From: Caryophanales bacterium UBA2298
Lineage (GTDB): Bacteria > Bacillota_I > Bacilli_A > Izemoplasmatales > Hujiaoplasmataceae
Assembly (NCBI GenBank): GCA_002345425.1
Contig: DDWA01000026.1
Location: forward strand, 40,002 to 69,384
Reading direction: 5' to 3'
DNA length: 29,383 nucleotides
The translations under genes and the position numbers were made by a program. Below the pieces are notes generated by a model. That model was not told the origin of the DNA. It searched no databases and was given only the letters and a program-made list of their open reading frames with translations. Positions 22,307-29,365 of this stretch are shown here, in pieces (position 1 is the first letter of the stretch; every line of letters begins with the position of its first letter).

Positions 22307-22982
22307 CTAACTCACCTACAAACTCATATCCAATACCATAGTGAGTCTTGATGTATTTTGGGTTATTGGCATCGTCTTGAAGTTTCCTACGTATATTTTT
22401 AATATATGCATCAATTACTCTATCAAAAGCTTCACTATCAGAAAAGCAAATTTCGATGAGTTGATCTCGATTGAAAATTCGATTTCTATTGGTTGCTAAA
22501 TACCATAGAAGATCATATTCATATTTAGTAAGATTTACTATCTTACTCTGAACGTATACTTCTCTATTCAATGGCATTATTTTTAATAAACCCTTCTCAT
22601 ATGAATGTATAAGTGGTAATGTCGCTAGTAATCTTTTATCAACATTCTTAAGTTTGAGCATAACTTCTTCAACTGAAAATGGTTTTGTTATATAATCATC
22701 TGCACCTAATGAAAGTAGATCTAATTTTTCATTAATCTCAATCTTAGCAGTAATTACAATAATATAAATATCACTAATACTTCTAATCTTTTTAACAAAC
22801 TCTTCACCTTGCATCTTTGGCAGCATCAAATCAGTTAGTATGACATCATATGATTTTAATGAAAGAACATTTAAGGCTTCTTCTGCCGAAAAGGTTTGAG
22901 TTACATTATGACTGTCTTGTCTTGAAAACACTGCTAAAAGATCATTGATTTTTCGATTGTCTTCTACAATCAATAAGTTCAT
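22299..22982 (-). CDS. OmpR-family response regulator of the copper operon
   Basis: 227 residues from MNLLIVEDN, chosen because GGTGGTGA precedes this ATG; the frame is open further but without a ribosome site. Receiver domain: acidic pocket ED at 7-8, phospho-acceptor D51 in VILTDLMLPK, and the K in YITKPF at about 100. C-terminal winged helix: LTKYEYDLLWYLATNRNRIF and DRVIDAYIKNIRRKL, ending in GIGYEF. It would activate the copper genes. Direct repeats upstream of the first operon gene are candidate binding sites. It lies 87 bp after the HMA gene, with a possible promoter of its own in the gap. Confidence 0.94.
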   Translation of the reverse strand: MNLLIVEDNRKINDLLAVFSRQDSHNVTQTFSAEEALNVLSLKSYDVILTDLMLPKMQGEEFVKKIRSISDIYIIVITAKIEINEKLDLLSLGADDYITKPFSVEEVMLKLKNVDKRLLATLPLIHSYEKGLLKIMPLNREVYVQSKIVNLTKYEYDLLWYLATNRNRIFNRDQLIEICFSDSEAFDRVIDAYIKNIRRKLQDDANNPKYIKTHYGIGYEFVGELDD

Positions 22983-23004
22983 GAAATCACCACCTAACGT
23001 ATAC

Positions 23005-23033
23005 ATTATACTCGATAACTTTCTATTCCACAA
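23005..23033 (-). promoter_or_regulatory. Possible internal promoter before the response regulator gene
   Basis: Minus-strand TTGTGG, 17-bp spacer and a perfect TATAAT, about 22 bp upstream of the regulator start. It would give basal expression of the two-component pair and ATPase. The -35 matches consensus at only three positions. Confidence 0.4.
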
Positions 23034-23069
23034 TTAGACAAACTTATAGTCAAGAAGAAACGAGTAATT

Positions 23070-23297
23070 TCAATCTTCTTCTTGAACCGATAATATATGT
23101 ACTTGATATCCAGCATTTTCAATTGCATTTGAAAAATCGGAAACATGCTCTAAATTACCTTCATAAGCAATGGTTCCTGTCATGGTTGCAAAATCAAAAT
23201 CAAACCGATCCCCTCCCTGAATTGTAATAATCTGATTAATCCGATTTAGACACCCTCCGCAGTGGATCCCTTTTATGCTAATTTTAATTGATTTCAT
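23070..23297 (-). CDS. Heavy-metal-associated (HMA) domain protein, CopZ-like
   Basis: 75 residues forming one HMA domain. It has the metal loop GIHCGGC (Cys13 and Cys16, the CxxC pair) on a ferredoxin-like frame, ending NAIENAGYQVHIL. It is likely a cytoplasmic copper chaperone or sensor of the CopZ kind. The fold's second half (FDFDFATMTGTIAYEG) is more divergent than usual. GGAG lies 8 nt before the ATG, which overlaps the end of the CueP gene by 14 bp. It sits between the extracytoplasmic copper binders and the two-component genes. The domain is certain; the chaperone role is inferred. Confidence 0.88.
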   Translation of the reverse strand: MKSIKISIKGIHCGGCLNRINQIITIQGGDRFDFDFATMTGTIAYEGNLEHVSDFSNAIENAGYQVHILSVQEED

Positions 23298-23841
23298 TTG
23301 TTAACTCCAATGTAGTAAGACATGTATTATCGCCTGAAAAAGACGAGATTAAAGTTGTTGCGATTAATCCTTGATACGTGATGGATATAGTTCCGTTCAT
23401 ATTAGAAGGTATCCACACACCTAAAAAGCCATTGGCGAAAGACTCCATATATTCATCGATGATGATATTTCCTAAATCATCTGAGATTAAGACATGAAAT
23501 TCTTCTTGTTTTAATTCCCCACGACAAGAGATCAAATTATGAATGCCACAAGGATGTGTTGTATTGATATATGGAGCGAATGACAAATAAAACATGTCAG
23601 ATGGCAGGTCAACCTTCACTGATTGACCATTTGCGGTGATATTCAGTCCAGAACTATCAATATTTGCTTTCAAGGTTTTAGGCTCGTCTGTTCTGTTCTC
23701 AAGTTGTGCCACAAGCTCCGTCACCGACAATTGATCCATTCCATATGCGACCAATGGATCTATTGAACTTGGTGATTTAAATAATAAGAATGCCCCTACG
23801 ACCAGGAGTATTAACGTAACTCCTGAAATGATGTATTTCAT
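23284..23841 (-). CDS. cueP: CueP family copper-binding protein
   Basis: 185 residues. An N-terminal membrane anchor or uncleaved signal (residues 3-21) has no lipobox cysteine. The CueP signature is clear: DMFYLSFAPYINTTHPCGIH, ISCRGEL, then ANGFLGVWIPSNMNGTISIT and DNTCLTTLEL. Three cysteines at 98, 106 and 174 reproduce the spacing of the three conserved cysteines of Salmonella CueP, which binds periplasmic copper. Here it would act outside the membrane, anchored to the cell. Its ATG overlaps the stop of the Met-rich gene (ATGA), and the HMA gene overlaps its end. A strong family match in an operon that supports copper. Confidence 0.93.
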   Translation of the reverse strand: MKYIISGVTLILLVVGAFLLFKSPSSIDPLVAYGMDQLSVTELVAQLENRTDEPKTLKANIDSSGLNITANGQSVKVDLPSDMFYLSFAPYINTTHPCGIHNLISCRGELKQEEFHVLISDDLGNIIIDEYMESFANGFLGVWIPSNMNGTISITYQGLIATTLISSFSGDNTCLTTLELTNEIN

Positions 23842-24278
23842 GGTCTAAAAGGGGTAAGTGTAAAGCCACTATCTTCAATAAAGGTAACGAGGGCAACTTT
23901 GATATCATCGATTGCAGTTTGTTGCTCATCAAGCGTCATTTTGGAAAAGTCAACCGCTGAAACCAAATCTATGTATTTAGCGTCAACCAAGGCTTGATCT
24001 TCTACATTAAGATGTGCATACAACCATTCATAAGATGGTGTATTGTCATCAATATTGAAGCAGAAGTCATCCTCATCATAATATCCACCCATCATTCCAT
24101 AACCATATCCACCCATCATTCCATACCCATATCCACCCATCATTCCATACCCATAATTGTTTTCATCGTTACTTGTAGGTAATCCACTATTAAATGAAGC
24201 TTGTACAAAATTCGATTTTGCTGCAAAAAATATAGCTACTAGCAGTACTCCTATTACAATTAGTGTTCTTGTTTTCAT
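23838..24278 (-). CDS. Exported Met/Gly/Tyr-repeat protein (YGYGMMGG)3 of the copper operon
   Basis: 146 residues: a signal peptide or anchor (residues 5-25), then three perfect octapeptides YGYGMMGG (42-65) and an acidic YYDEDDFC. A helical domain follows, HLNVEDQALVDAKYIDLVSAV then KMTLDEQQTAIDDIKVALVTFI. Paired methionines in a flexible Gly/Tyr frame suit extracytoplasmic Cu(I) binding. The helical end resembles small copper-operon proteins in spirit only; I cannot name the family. The ATG follows directly on the SHOCT gene stop (TAGATG), with AAAGGAG inside that gene. It overlaps cueP by 4 bp. The copper role is inferred from composition and neighbours. Confidence 0.8.
   Translation of the reverse strand: MKTRTLIVIGVLLVAIFFAAKSNFVQASFNSGLPTSNDENNYGYGMMGGYGYGMMGGYGYGMMGGYYDEDDFCFNIDDNTPSYEWLYAHLNVEDQALVDAKYIDLVSAVDFSKMTLDEQQTAIDDIKVALVTFIEDSGFTLTPFRP
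24081..24152 (-). repeat. Three 24-bp tandem repeats coding for YGYGMMGG
   Basis: Three consecutive 24-bp units, differing by a single base, encode the Met-rich octapeptides of the exported protein. Such near-identity suggests recent expansion and possible length variation between strains. Confidence 0.93.
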
Positions 24279-24605
24279 CTACTTATTCTCCTTTATTTTT
24301 TTTAGAATTTCTTCATATTCTTGAATCGTGATTTCTCCTCTGGATAATCTTTCTTTTAAATGTGTTTCTGCATTTTCGCTGTTATTGATAGATGTTCCAG
24401 TCCATCTAAACAATACATATGCAATGAAAATCCAAAACGCAACCATACCAATCATGCCTAATGGCATCATCCAACCTGAAAAAAAGTACCCTTGATTCCA
24501 CATATGATTCGATCCATAATAATTAGAACCAAAAAAAGTTAACCCTACTACAAATAAGAAAACCACTATTCCTAATATCAATAATACTATATTCGTCTTT
24601 TTCAT
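24279..24605 (-). CDS. SHOCT-domain small membrane protein, first gene of the copper operon
   Basis: 108 residues from MKKTNIVLLIL; GAGGTG precedes this ATG, while a TTG 33 bp upstream has no ribosome site. Two membrane helices (about 5-26 and 46-66) with a short external loop rich in Tyr, Trp, Met and His (NYYGSNHMWNQGYFFSGWMM) that could touch metal. The cytoplasmic end is a SHOCT motif, LKERLSRGEITIQEYEEILKKI. SHOCT proteins commonly accompany copper and other transport genes, with roles in oligomerisation or sensing that are not settled. It directly abuts the Met-rich gene. Confidence 0.83.
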   Translation of the reverse strand: MKKTNIVLLILGIVVFLFVVGLTFFGSNYYGSNHMWNQGYFFSGWMMPLGMIGMVAFWIFIAYVLFRWTGTSINNSENAETHLKERLSRGEITIQEYEEILKKIKENK

Positions 24606-24623
24606 TTCTTTCACCTCACTCGT

Positions 24624-24655
24624 AGTATACAAAAACAATGTGAATACAAGATGAA
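24624..24655 (-). promoter_or_regulatory. Copper operon promoter with direct-repeat activator sites
   Basis: Minus-strand TATACT (24624-24629) serves as -10. In place of a good -35 there are two direct repeats 11 bp apart, TTCATCTTG (24647-24655) and TTCACATTG (24636-24644). This is the spacing used by OmpR-family regulators, so these are candidate sites for the operon's own response regulator. Confidence 0.5.
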
Positions 24656-24729
24656 TGACTAGATAATTATGAAGATTTTGAAATAAATTTCCATTTTTTC
24701 TATTAATTTTGTAATATGTTTGTTAAAAA

Positions 24730-24764
24730 ATGGAATCAACCATATTTTGTATGATTAATTCCAT
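24730..24764 (-). terminator. Strong terminator upstream of the copper operon
   Basis: Minus-strand RNA AUGGAAUUAAUCAUA and UAUGGUUGAUUCCAU pair over 15 bp (with G-U pairs) around CAAAA, followed by six U. It insulates the copper promoter from the EamA transcript, whose stop is 366 bp upstream. The stretch 24765-25004 between them is AT-rich, and I see no gene in it. Confidence 0.82.
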
Positions 24765-25004
24765 ATTGTATTCTTGATTATATTTGTCTTTTCATCATTA
24801 ATGATTACGTTTGATTCTCAATAAAAAGTGCTATTCACGATAAATTTTTATATGATATTTCCAAAAACAGTAAAAGTTTCATCAAAAATAGAAAATAAAT
24901 TGGTTATTCTAATACACATCTGTTTGTGTCCGGTTTTTTTATGTTGATAAGTAATCCTTACATCCAAAACAAGTAATTTCTAAGACCACTTAGTTTGATG
25001 TGTG

Positions 25005-25110
25005 TGTTAAATGACCTATTTTGCTTCAATTACGCACCATTATTAAAAATCTGTGCACCTCTTCTCTCGCTAAACATATGAAATAATGACTATTGTTCAA
25101 AAATTATAAT
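25005..25110 (+). repeat. Type A intergenic repeat, copy A3 (degenerate)
   Basis: It starts TGTGTTAAATGACCTATTTT, then TTCAATTACGCACC (25026-25038) and a second weak core TGTGCACCT, 21 bp on. It continues CATATGAAATAATGACTATT and GTTCAAAAA. Only two cores remain. The right half matches the sequence that flanks the IS in A2, which shows that the repeat unit extends beyond the array to about 25100. Confidence 0.78.
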
Positions 25111-25129
25111 ATTTCAAAAAATATGCGAA

Positions 25130-26038
25130 TCAATTTGTTGAGTTATTTTGATGAGAATTGTTTTCTTTGATTGCCAAGTATGTTCCGAAAATCATTAATA
25201 TAAACGCTATCCCAAAAACTATAGACAACGAATCTTTTAGCACAATAAAAGAGAAAATGGATCCAACAAAAGGTGCAATAGCATAGAATGCACTGGTTCT
25301 AGCTGCCCCAAGTTGTCTTTGTGCACTAATATAAAAGTATAAACTCATTCCGTAAGAAACGAATCCAAGTAATAACGCCAGTATAACAAAATACCATACT
25401 ACAGATGCTTGATTCACTACTAATGCGATAATCAACGACCCCAAACCTGAGCCTAGACCTTTAATAACAACAACATGTAGAGGGTTACCTTTTGATAACA
25501 TTCTAGTACAATTGTTTTCCAAACCCCAGCTTAAACTTGCTCCTAATACAAAAAGCGCTCCAATTGATATATGAAATCCGGTAAAATCTTCAAATGTAAG
25601 CAGAGCCCCCGCAAGTACGATAAGAGATATCGCAACCCACATTTTTCTCCCAACAATTTCTTTAAAAAAAATCATTGCTATGATACCTGTAAAGACAATC
25701 TCAAAATTATTTAGCAACGACGCTGTAGATGCGTTAGTTGTTGTTAACCCAATCATTAATAATATTGGGGCAATAATATCTAGGGCAATCATTAGTATGA
25801 TGAATTTTAGGTCTCTTTTCTTAAATTCATTGACAAACCTTGATTTTCTTTGTGATTTGGTGAACAAGACTACAAATAGCATTCCTATACCCGCTCCAAA
25901 ATACAATAAGGATGACAATAGATATGGTGAAATATGTAAGAGCAAAAGTTTTGAGAGTGGTGTTCCAAACCCATAAAATAATGCCGCCAATATGGCATAT
26001 ACAATAGCTATGTATCTTACACTTTTATTCCTAAGCAT
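25130..26038 (-). CDS. EamA/DMT family transporter
   Basis: 302 residues with ten predicted membrane helices in two repeated EamA halves, the normal DMT-10 layout. Examples: IAIVYAILAALFYGFGTPLS at the start, PILLMIGLTTTNASTASLLN in the first repeat and the conserved ALSYAIAP-like SAFYAIAPFVGSIFSF near the end. The start is the ATG after AAGGTGGGTG; a GTG 12 nt upstream is part of that ribosome site. It probably exports metabolites or amino acids; the substrate is unknown. It lies between the copper and cadmium operons without a clear functional link. Its stop is TGA. Confidence 0.9.
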   Translation of the reverse strand: MLRNKSVRYIAIVYAILAALFYGFGTPLSKLLLLHISPYLLSSLLYFGAGIGMLFVVLFTKSQRKSRFVNEFKKRDLKFIILMIALDIIAPILLMIGLTTTNASTASLLNNFEIVFTGIIAMIFFKEIVGRKMWVAISLIVLAGALLTFEDFTGFHISIGALFVLGASLSWGLENNCTRMLSKGNPLHVVVIKGLGSGLGSLIIALVVNQASVVWYFVILALLLGFVSYGMSLYFYISAQRQLGAARTSAFYAIAPFVGSIFSFIVLKDSLSIVFGIAFILMIFGTYLAIKENNSHQNNSTN

Positions 26039-26255
26039 TTGGTCACCCACCTTATAATATTATCTTGTCATTAACGAATTCTTCATTTTTCCACTTAAAA
26101 AAATTGACATTGATCTCTTCATATAGATTTAGATTATTTACAATTAAAATTCTTGATATTTGATCAATCATAAGAAACATATAATAAGTGTAAAGGATTG
26201 AGGAATCAAGTCCCCTATATTTCATATTATTTCAAATAAAACTGAGTTTAATCTC

Positions 26256-28604
26256 TTAAAGTGATTTATCATACTTATAGTTTAACACTCTCATTGCATT
26301 TAAAACAGCTAATAACGAAACACCTACATCGGCGATTACGGCCTCCCACATAGTTGCTATGCCTAAAGCTCCTAAAGCCAAAAACATGAATTTGATTCCT
26401 AATGCAAAATAAATATTTTGCCAGACAATTTTACGGGTTCTCTTAGCCACAAATACGGCAGTCCCAATTTTCGATGGTTCATCATTCATGATTACAACAT
26501 CAGCAACGTCTATTGCAGCATCAGCACCAAGTCCACCCATGGCAATACCAATATCAGATCTAGCTAAGACTGGCGTGTCATTAATTCCATCTCCAGCAAA
26601 AAATAGTTTACCTTTTTTTGATTTTTGTTTTAATAATTCTTCAACTATGATAAGTTTATCTTCTGGTAATAACTCACTATAAACTTCATCAATCATAAGT
26701 TCTTTACCTACAGAATCTGCCACTAATTTCTTATCACCTGTCAACATCACAATCTTTTTTATTCCAAAGGATTTAAGCATTTGAATAGCTGTTTTGGAAT
26801 CCTTCTTGATTTGGTCAGATACTACGATATTTCCTGCATATTGCCCGTCAATTGCAATATAAAGAATTGATCCAAGTGATTTCGACTCTTGAAAATCAAT
26901 GCCTTCTTTATCCATAAGTCTTGCATTCCCAATCAAAATTTCCGCACCTTGATACGTTGCTTTTACACCATGTCCTGAAATTTCTTCAACTTTTGATAGA
27001 AGATTTTGATTGATTTCTTTATTATATTTACTTACAACAGATACAGCTATAGGATGATTAGAATAACTTTCAACATAAGCAGCTTTTTCTAATAATTCCT
27101 CATTAGACAATCCATTCATCGTATTGATTTCAGTAACAGTAAACGTTCCTTCTGTTAATGTACCAGTTTTATCAAATACTGCAATCTCTATATCATTTAG
27201 TGCTTCTAAGAAATTCCCACCTTTTACTAAAATACCGTTTCTAGACGCAGCTCCTATACCACCGAAAAATCCTAGAGGAATAGAAACAACCAGCGCACAT
27301 GGGCATGAGATAACCAAGAAAATAAGTGCTCTATAAATCCACTCATCAAATGTAGCTCCTTCAATTAGCAATGGTGGAATGAATGCTAGAAGGGCTGCAA
27401 TTATAACTACAATTGGAGTATAGACTCTAGCAAATTTTGTGATGAATTTTTCAGTTGGCGCTTTTTTACTTGATGCGTTTTCAACAAGCTCAAGTACTTT
27501 CGAAACTGTGGATTCACTAGATAATTTAGTAACCATCACTGTTAGCACCCCATTAATATTAATACAACCTGAGAGTACTTGTTCACCCGGAAATACACTT
27601 GTTGGAACAGATTCACCAGTTAAGACCTTCGTATCTATTGTTGATTTGCCTGTTATAACTTCTCCATCAAGTGGAATTCTCTCACCAGGTCTAATAATCA
27701 TGATCTCGCCGATTCCTACTTCTTCAATACGCATTTCCACTGAGTTCTTCCCATTTTGTATCATTGCTGTATCAGGTCTTATATCCAACAATTTCTTTAT
27801 AGATCTTCTTGAACGGTTCACTGCAATATCTTGAAAGAACTCTCCAATTTGAAAGAAAATCATAACAGCCACAGCTTCAGGATGCTCTCCAATAATAAAA
27901 GCACCTACTGTAGCAATTGTCATCAGAAAATTTTCATCAAAAACTTTTCCTCTGAAAATATTTTTAAACGCCTTGAGTACAACTTCCCCACCTATAATAA
28001 AATAACTTAATATAAGAAGTACATAATGTGGCAGGGTGTCTTCTTTAACAAACAAAGCACTAATAAATAACAATATTCCTACACCAAAAATAATAAAATC
28101 TTTTTTTAATGTAGATTCATCAACTTCTTCAACATCACTATCGCCACCTTGATTTATCTCACTGATGGTAACCCCAGGTTCCAACTTACTAATTATTCTT
28201 TGAGTGATGTCTATAATTTTATTTTTCTCTGACACGTTAGATAACACTAATTTTAATTTTTTAGACATGAAGTCAACGCTGGCATCTATTATGCCATCTG
28301 TTTTAATTAATTTATCTTCGATTTTAGCAGCGCAATTTGCACAATCAAGACCTTCTATCGCAAATAATAGATTTGTGCTAATTTCACAAACTTCAGTGCT
28401 ACTTTCTTCGTCTTTTACTATTTTCTTTATTTTGCTGAAAAGAGTTTCAGAATCATATGATTTTTTCGGTGTGATCGTGATTTCTTTTGTGACAAAGTTC
28501 ACTGAAGCCACCTCAACATCATCTAGTTTATTCACTTTTCTTTCAATTCTATCTGCGCAACTTGCACAACTCAAATCGGATAAACTGTATTTAATATCTC
28601 TCAT
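26256..28604 (-). CDS. cadA: CadA-type Cd/Zn/Pb-exporting P1B ATPase
   Basis: 782 residues from the ATG that follows TGGAG; an ATG 12 nt upstream is within that site. Two N-terminal HMA domains carry metal loops DLSCASC and GLDCANC. Eight membrane helices follow, with intramembrane motif ISCPCALVVSIPLG (CPC), TGES, phosphorylation site DKTGTLTEG, SYSNHPIAV and GDGINDTPVLA. The close AVLNAMRVL is typical of the Zn/Cd group (P1B-2). It pumps divalent soft metals out of the cytoplasm at ATP cost. It lies 13 bp after cadC and is co-transcribed with it. Two HMA domains is common but not universal for CadA. Confidence 0.94.
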   Translation of the reverse strand: MRDIKYSLSDLSCASCADRIERKVNKLDDVEVASVNFVTKEITITPKKSYDSETLFSKIKKIVKDEESSTEVCEISTNLLFAIEGLDCANCAAKIEDKLIKTDGIIDASVDFMSKKLKLVLSNVSEKNKIIDITQRIISKLEPGVTISEINQGGDSDVEEVDESTLKKDFIIFGVGILLFISALFVKEDTLPHYVLLILSYFIIGGEVVLKAFKNIFRGKVFDENFLMTIATVGAFIIGEHPEAVAVMIFFQIGEFFQDIAVNRSRRSIKKLLDIRPDTAMIQNGKNSVEMRIEEVGIGEIMIIRPGERIPLDGEVITGKSTIDTKVLTGESVPTSVFPGEQVLSGCININGVLTVMVTKLSSESTVSKVLELVENASSKKAPTEKFITKFARVYTPIVVIIAALLAFIPPLLIEGATFDEWIYRALIFLVISCPCALVVSIPLGFFGGIGAASRNGILVKGGNFLEALNDIEIAVFDKTGTLTEGTFTVTEINTMNGLSNEELLEKAAYVESYSNHPIAVSVVSKYNKEINQNLLSKVEEISGHGVKATYQGAEILIGNARLMDKEGIDFQESKSLGSILYIAIDGQYAGNIVVSDQIKKDSKTAIQMLKSFGIKKIVMLTGDKKLVADSVGKELMIDEVYSELLPEDKLIIVEELLKQKSKKGKLFFAGDGINDTPVLARSDIGIAMGGLGADAAIDVADVVIMNDEPSKIGTAVFVAKRTRKIVWQNIYFALGIKFMFLALGALGIATMWEAVIADVGVSLLAVLNAMRVLNYKYDKSL

Positions 28605-28617
28605 TTTTTTCTCCATT

Positions 28618-28983
28618 CTATTTATGAGTTATATGATTTAACCCTTGTTTTATCACTGTATGTACATGCTCATCATCTAATGAGTAATAAACAACATTTC
28701 CTTCTTTACGAAATTTAACTAGTCTTGCTTGTCTTAGGACCCTAAGCTGATGAGATACTGCAGAGCGAGAAATATTAATCACTGTCGATAAATCACAAAC
28801 ACAAAGTTCAGTCTCTTCCAAAGCAAGAATTATTTTCATTCGAGTAGAATCACTAAAAGATTTGAAAAAATCTGCTAGATCAAAGATAATCTGATCTTCA
28901 GGAAGTGTTTCAATTGCTTTGCTAACTTTTTCTGGATGAACAACATTACACGTGCAAACATCATTTACATTTGTTTTAGACAT
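28618..28983 (-). CDS. cadC: CadC, ArsR/SmtB-family metal-responsive repressor
   Basis: 121 residues from the ATG after TTGGAG, the usual CadC length; upstream in-frame sequence lacks a ribosome site. The metal site of CadC is present: an N-terminal Cys pair DVCTCNVVHPEKV (Cys10, Cys12) and ELCVCDLS in the recognition region (Cys61, Cys63). The latter is the ELCVCDL box of ArsR/CadC sensors. The helix-turn-helix is VINISRSAVSHQLRVLRQ and the wing VKFRKEGNVVYYSL. Cd, Zn or Pb binding would release it from the dyad immediately upstream and turn on cadCA. Very confident. Confidence 0.95.
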   Translation of the reverse strand: MSKTNVNDVCTCNVVHPEKVSKAIETLPEDQIIFDLADFFKSFSDSTRMKIILALEETELCVCDLSTVINISRSAVSHQLRVLRQARLVKFRKEGNVVYYSLDDEHVHTVIKQGLNHITHK

Positions 28984-28997
28984 AAAACGCTCCAATC

Positions 28998-29054
28998 TAT
29001 GTGAGAAGTTGCTCACATACGATACATATTATCAAATCTCATTCTTTTTGTCAA
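28998..29054 (-). promoter_or_regulatory. cadCA promoter and CadC operator
   Basis: Minus-strand TTGACA (29049-29054), 17-bp spacer and TAATAT (29026-29031). Just downstream TATGTGA-N8-TCACATA (28998-29019) is a perfect 7-bp dyad between the -10 and the cadC start, placed to block the polymerase. It is the expected target of the encoded repressor. Confidence 0.85.
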
Positions 29055-29146
29055 TTTTTTTGATTATTATTGGTTTGAATATATAGCAGTCCATTAATAT
29101 GTATAAAACTTATATATAATCTCAAAGTTAATCATTGCATTAATGT

Positions 29147-29219
29147 AATCGTGTAAATGGTTGAGTAATCGTGTAAATGGTTGGGTAATAGTGTAAATAG
29201 TTAGGTAATCGTTAAAAGG
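29147..29219 (+). repeat. Type B intergenic array, copy B2 (4 x 20 bp)
   Basis: AATCGTGTAAATGG recurs at 29147 and 29167, as AATAGTGTAAATAG at 29187 and as AATCGTTAAAAGG at 29207: an exact 20-bp period, with even the spacers (TTGAGT, TTGGGT, TTAGGT) conserved. As at B1, a terminator hairpin follows about 110 bp on. A minus-strand open frame across it has repeat-driven composition and is not a gene. The stretch 29220-29327 also has a short CCTGA/TCAGG inverted repeat. Confidence 0.88.
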
Positions 29220-29327
29220 TTGAACGTAGAATACAAAAAAGACCTGAAAAAGTTCTATATTTAATCTTCTCAGGACATATGGAATTTGGAATATTGGGAG
29301 AAAACGCCCTTTCTGCACAAAAAAAAA

Positions 29328-29350
29328 GCCTGATACAATTGTATCAAACC
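29328..29350 (-). terminator. Terminator hairpin linking B2 to A4
   Basis: Its core is the 16-bp palindrome TGATACAATTGTATCA. On the minus strand the stem extends to GGTTTGATAC/GTATCAGGCT and ends in nine T; on the plus strand CTTTTT follows, so it may work both ways. Sequence from the hairpin to TATATGG closely matches that at 10886-10925 beside tRNA-Ser. Confidence 0.75.
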
Positions 29351-29365
29351 AATGCTTTTTATATG

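Noticed and set aside
24911..24940. Possible plus-strand terminator (ACACA/TGTGT followed by CCGG and seven T)
   Set aside because: The stem is only 5 bp and separated from the T-run, and there is no plus-strand gene upstream that would need it.
29094..29318. 74-residue minus-strand frame upstream of cadC
   Set aside because: It spans the B2 array, has a repeat-driven composition and lacks a ribosome site.
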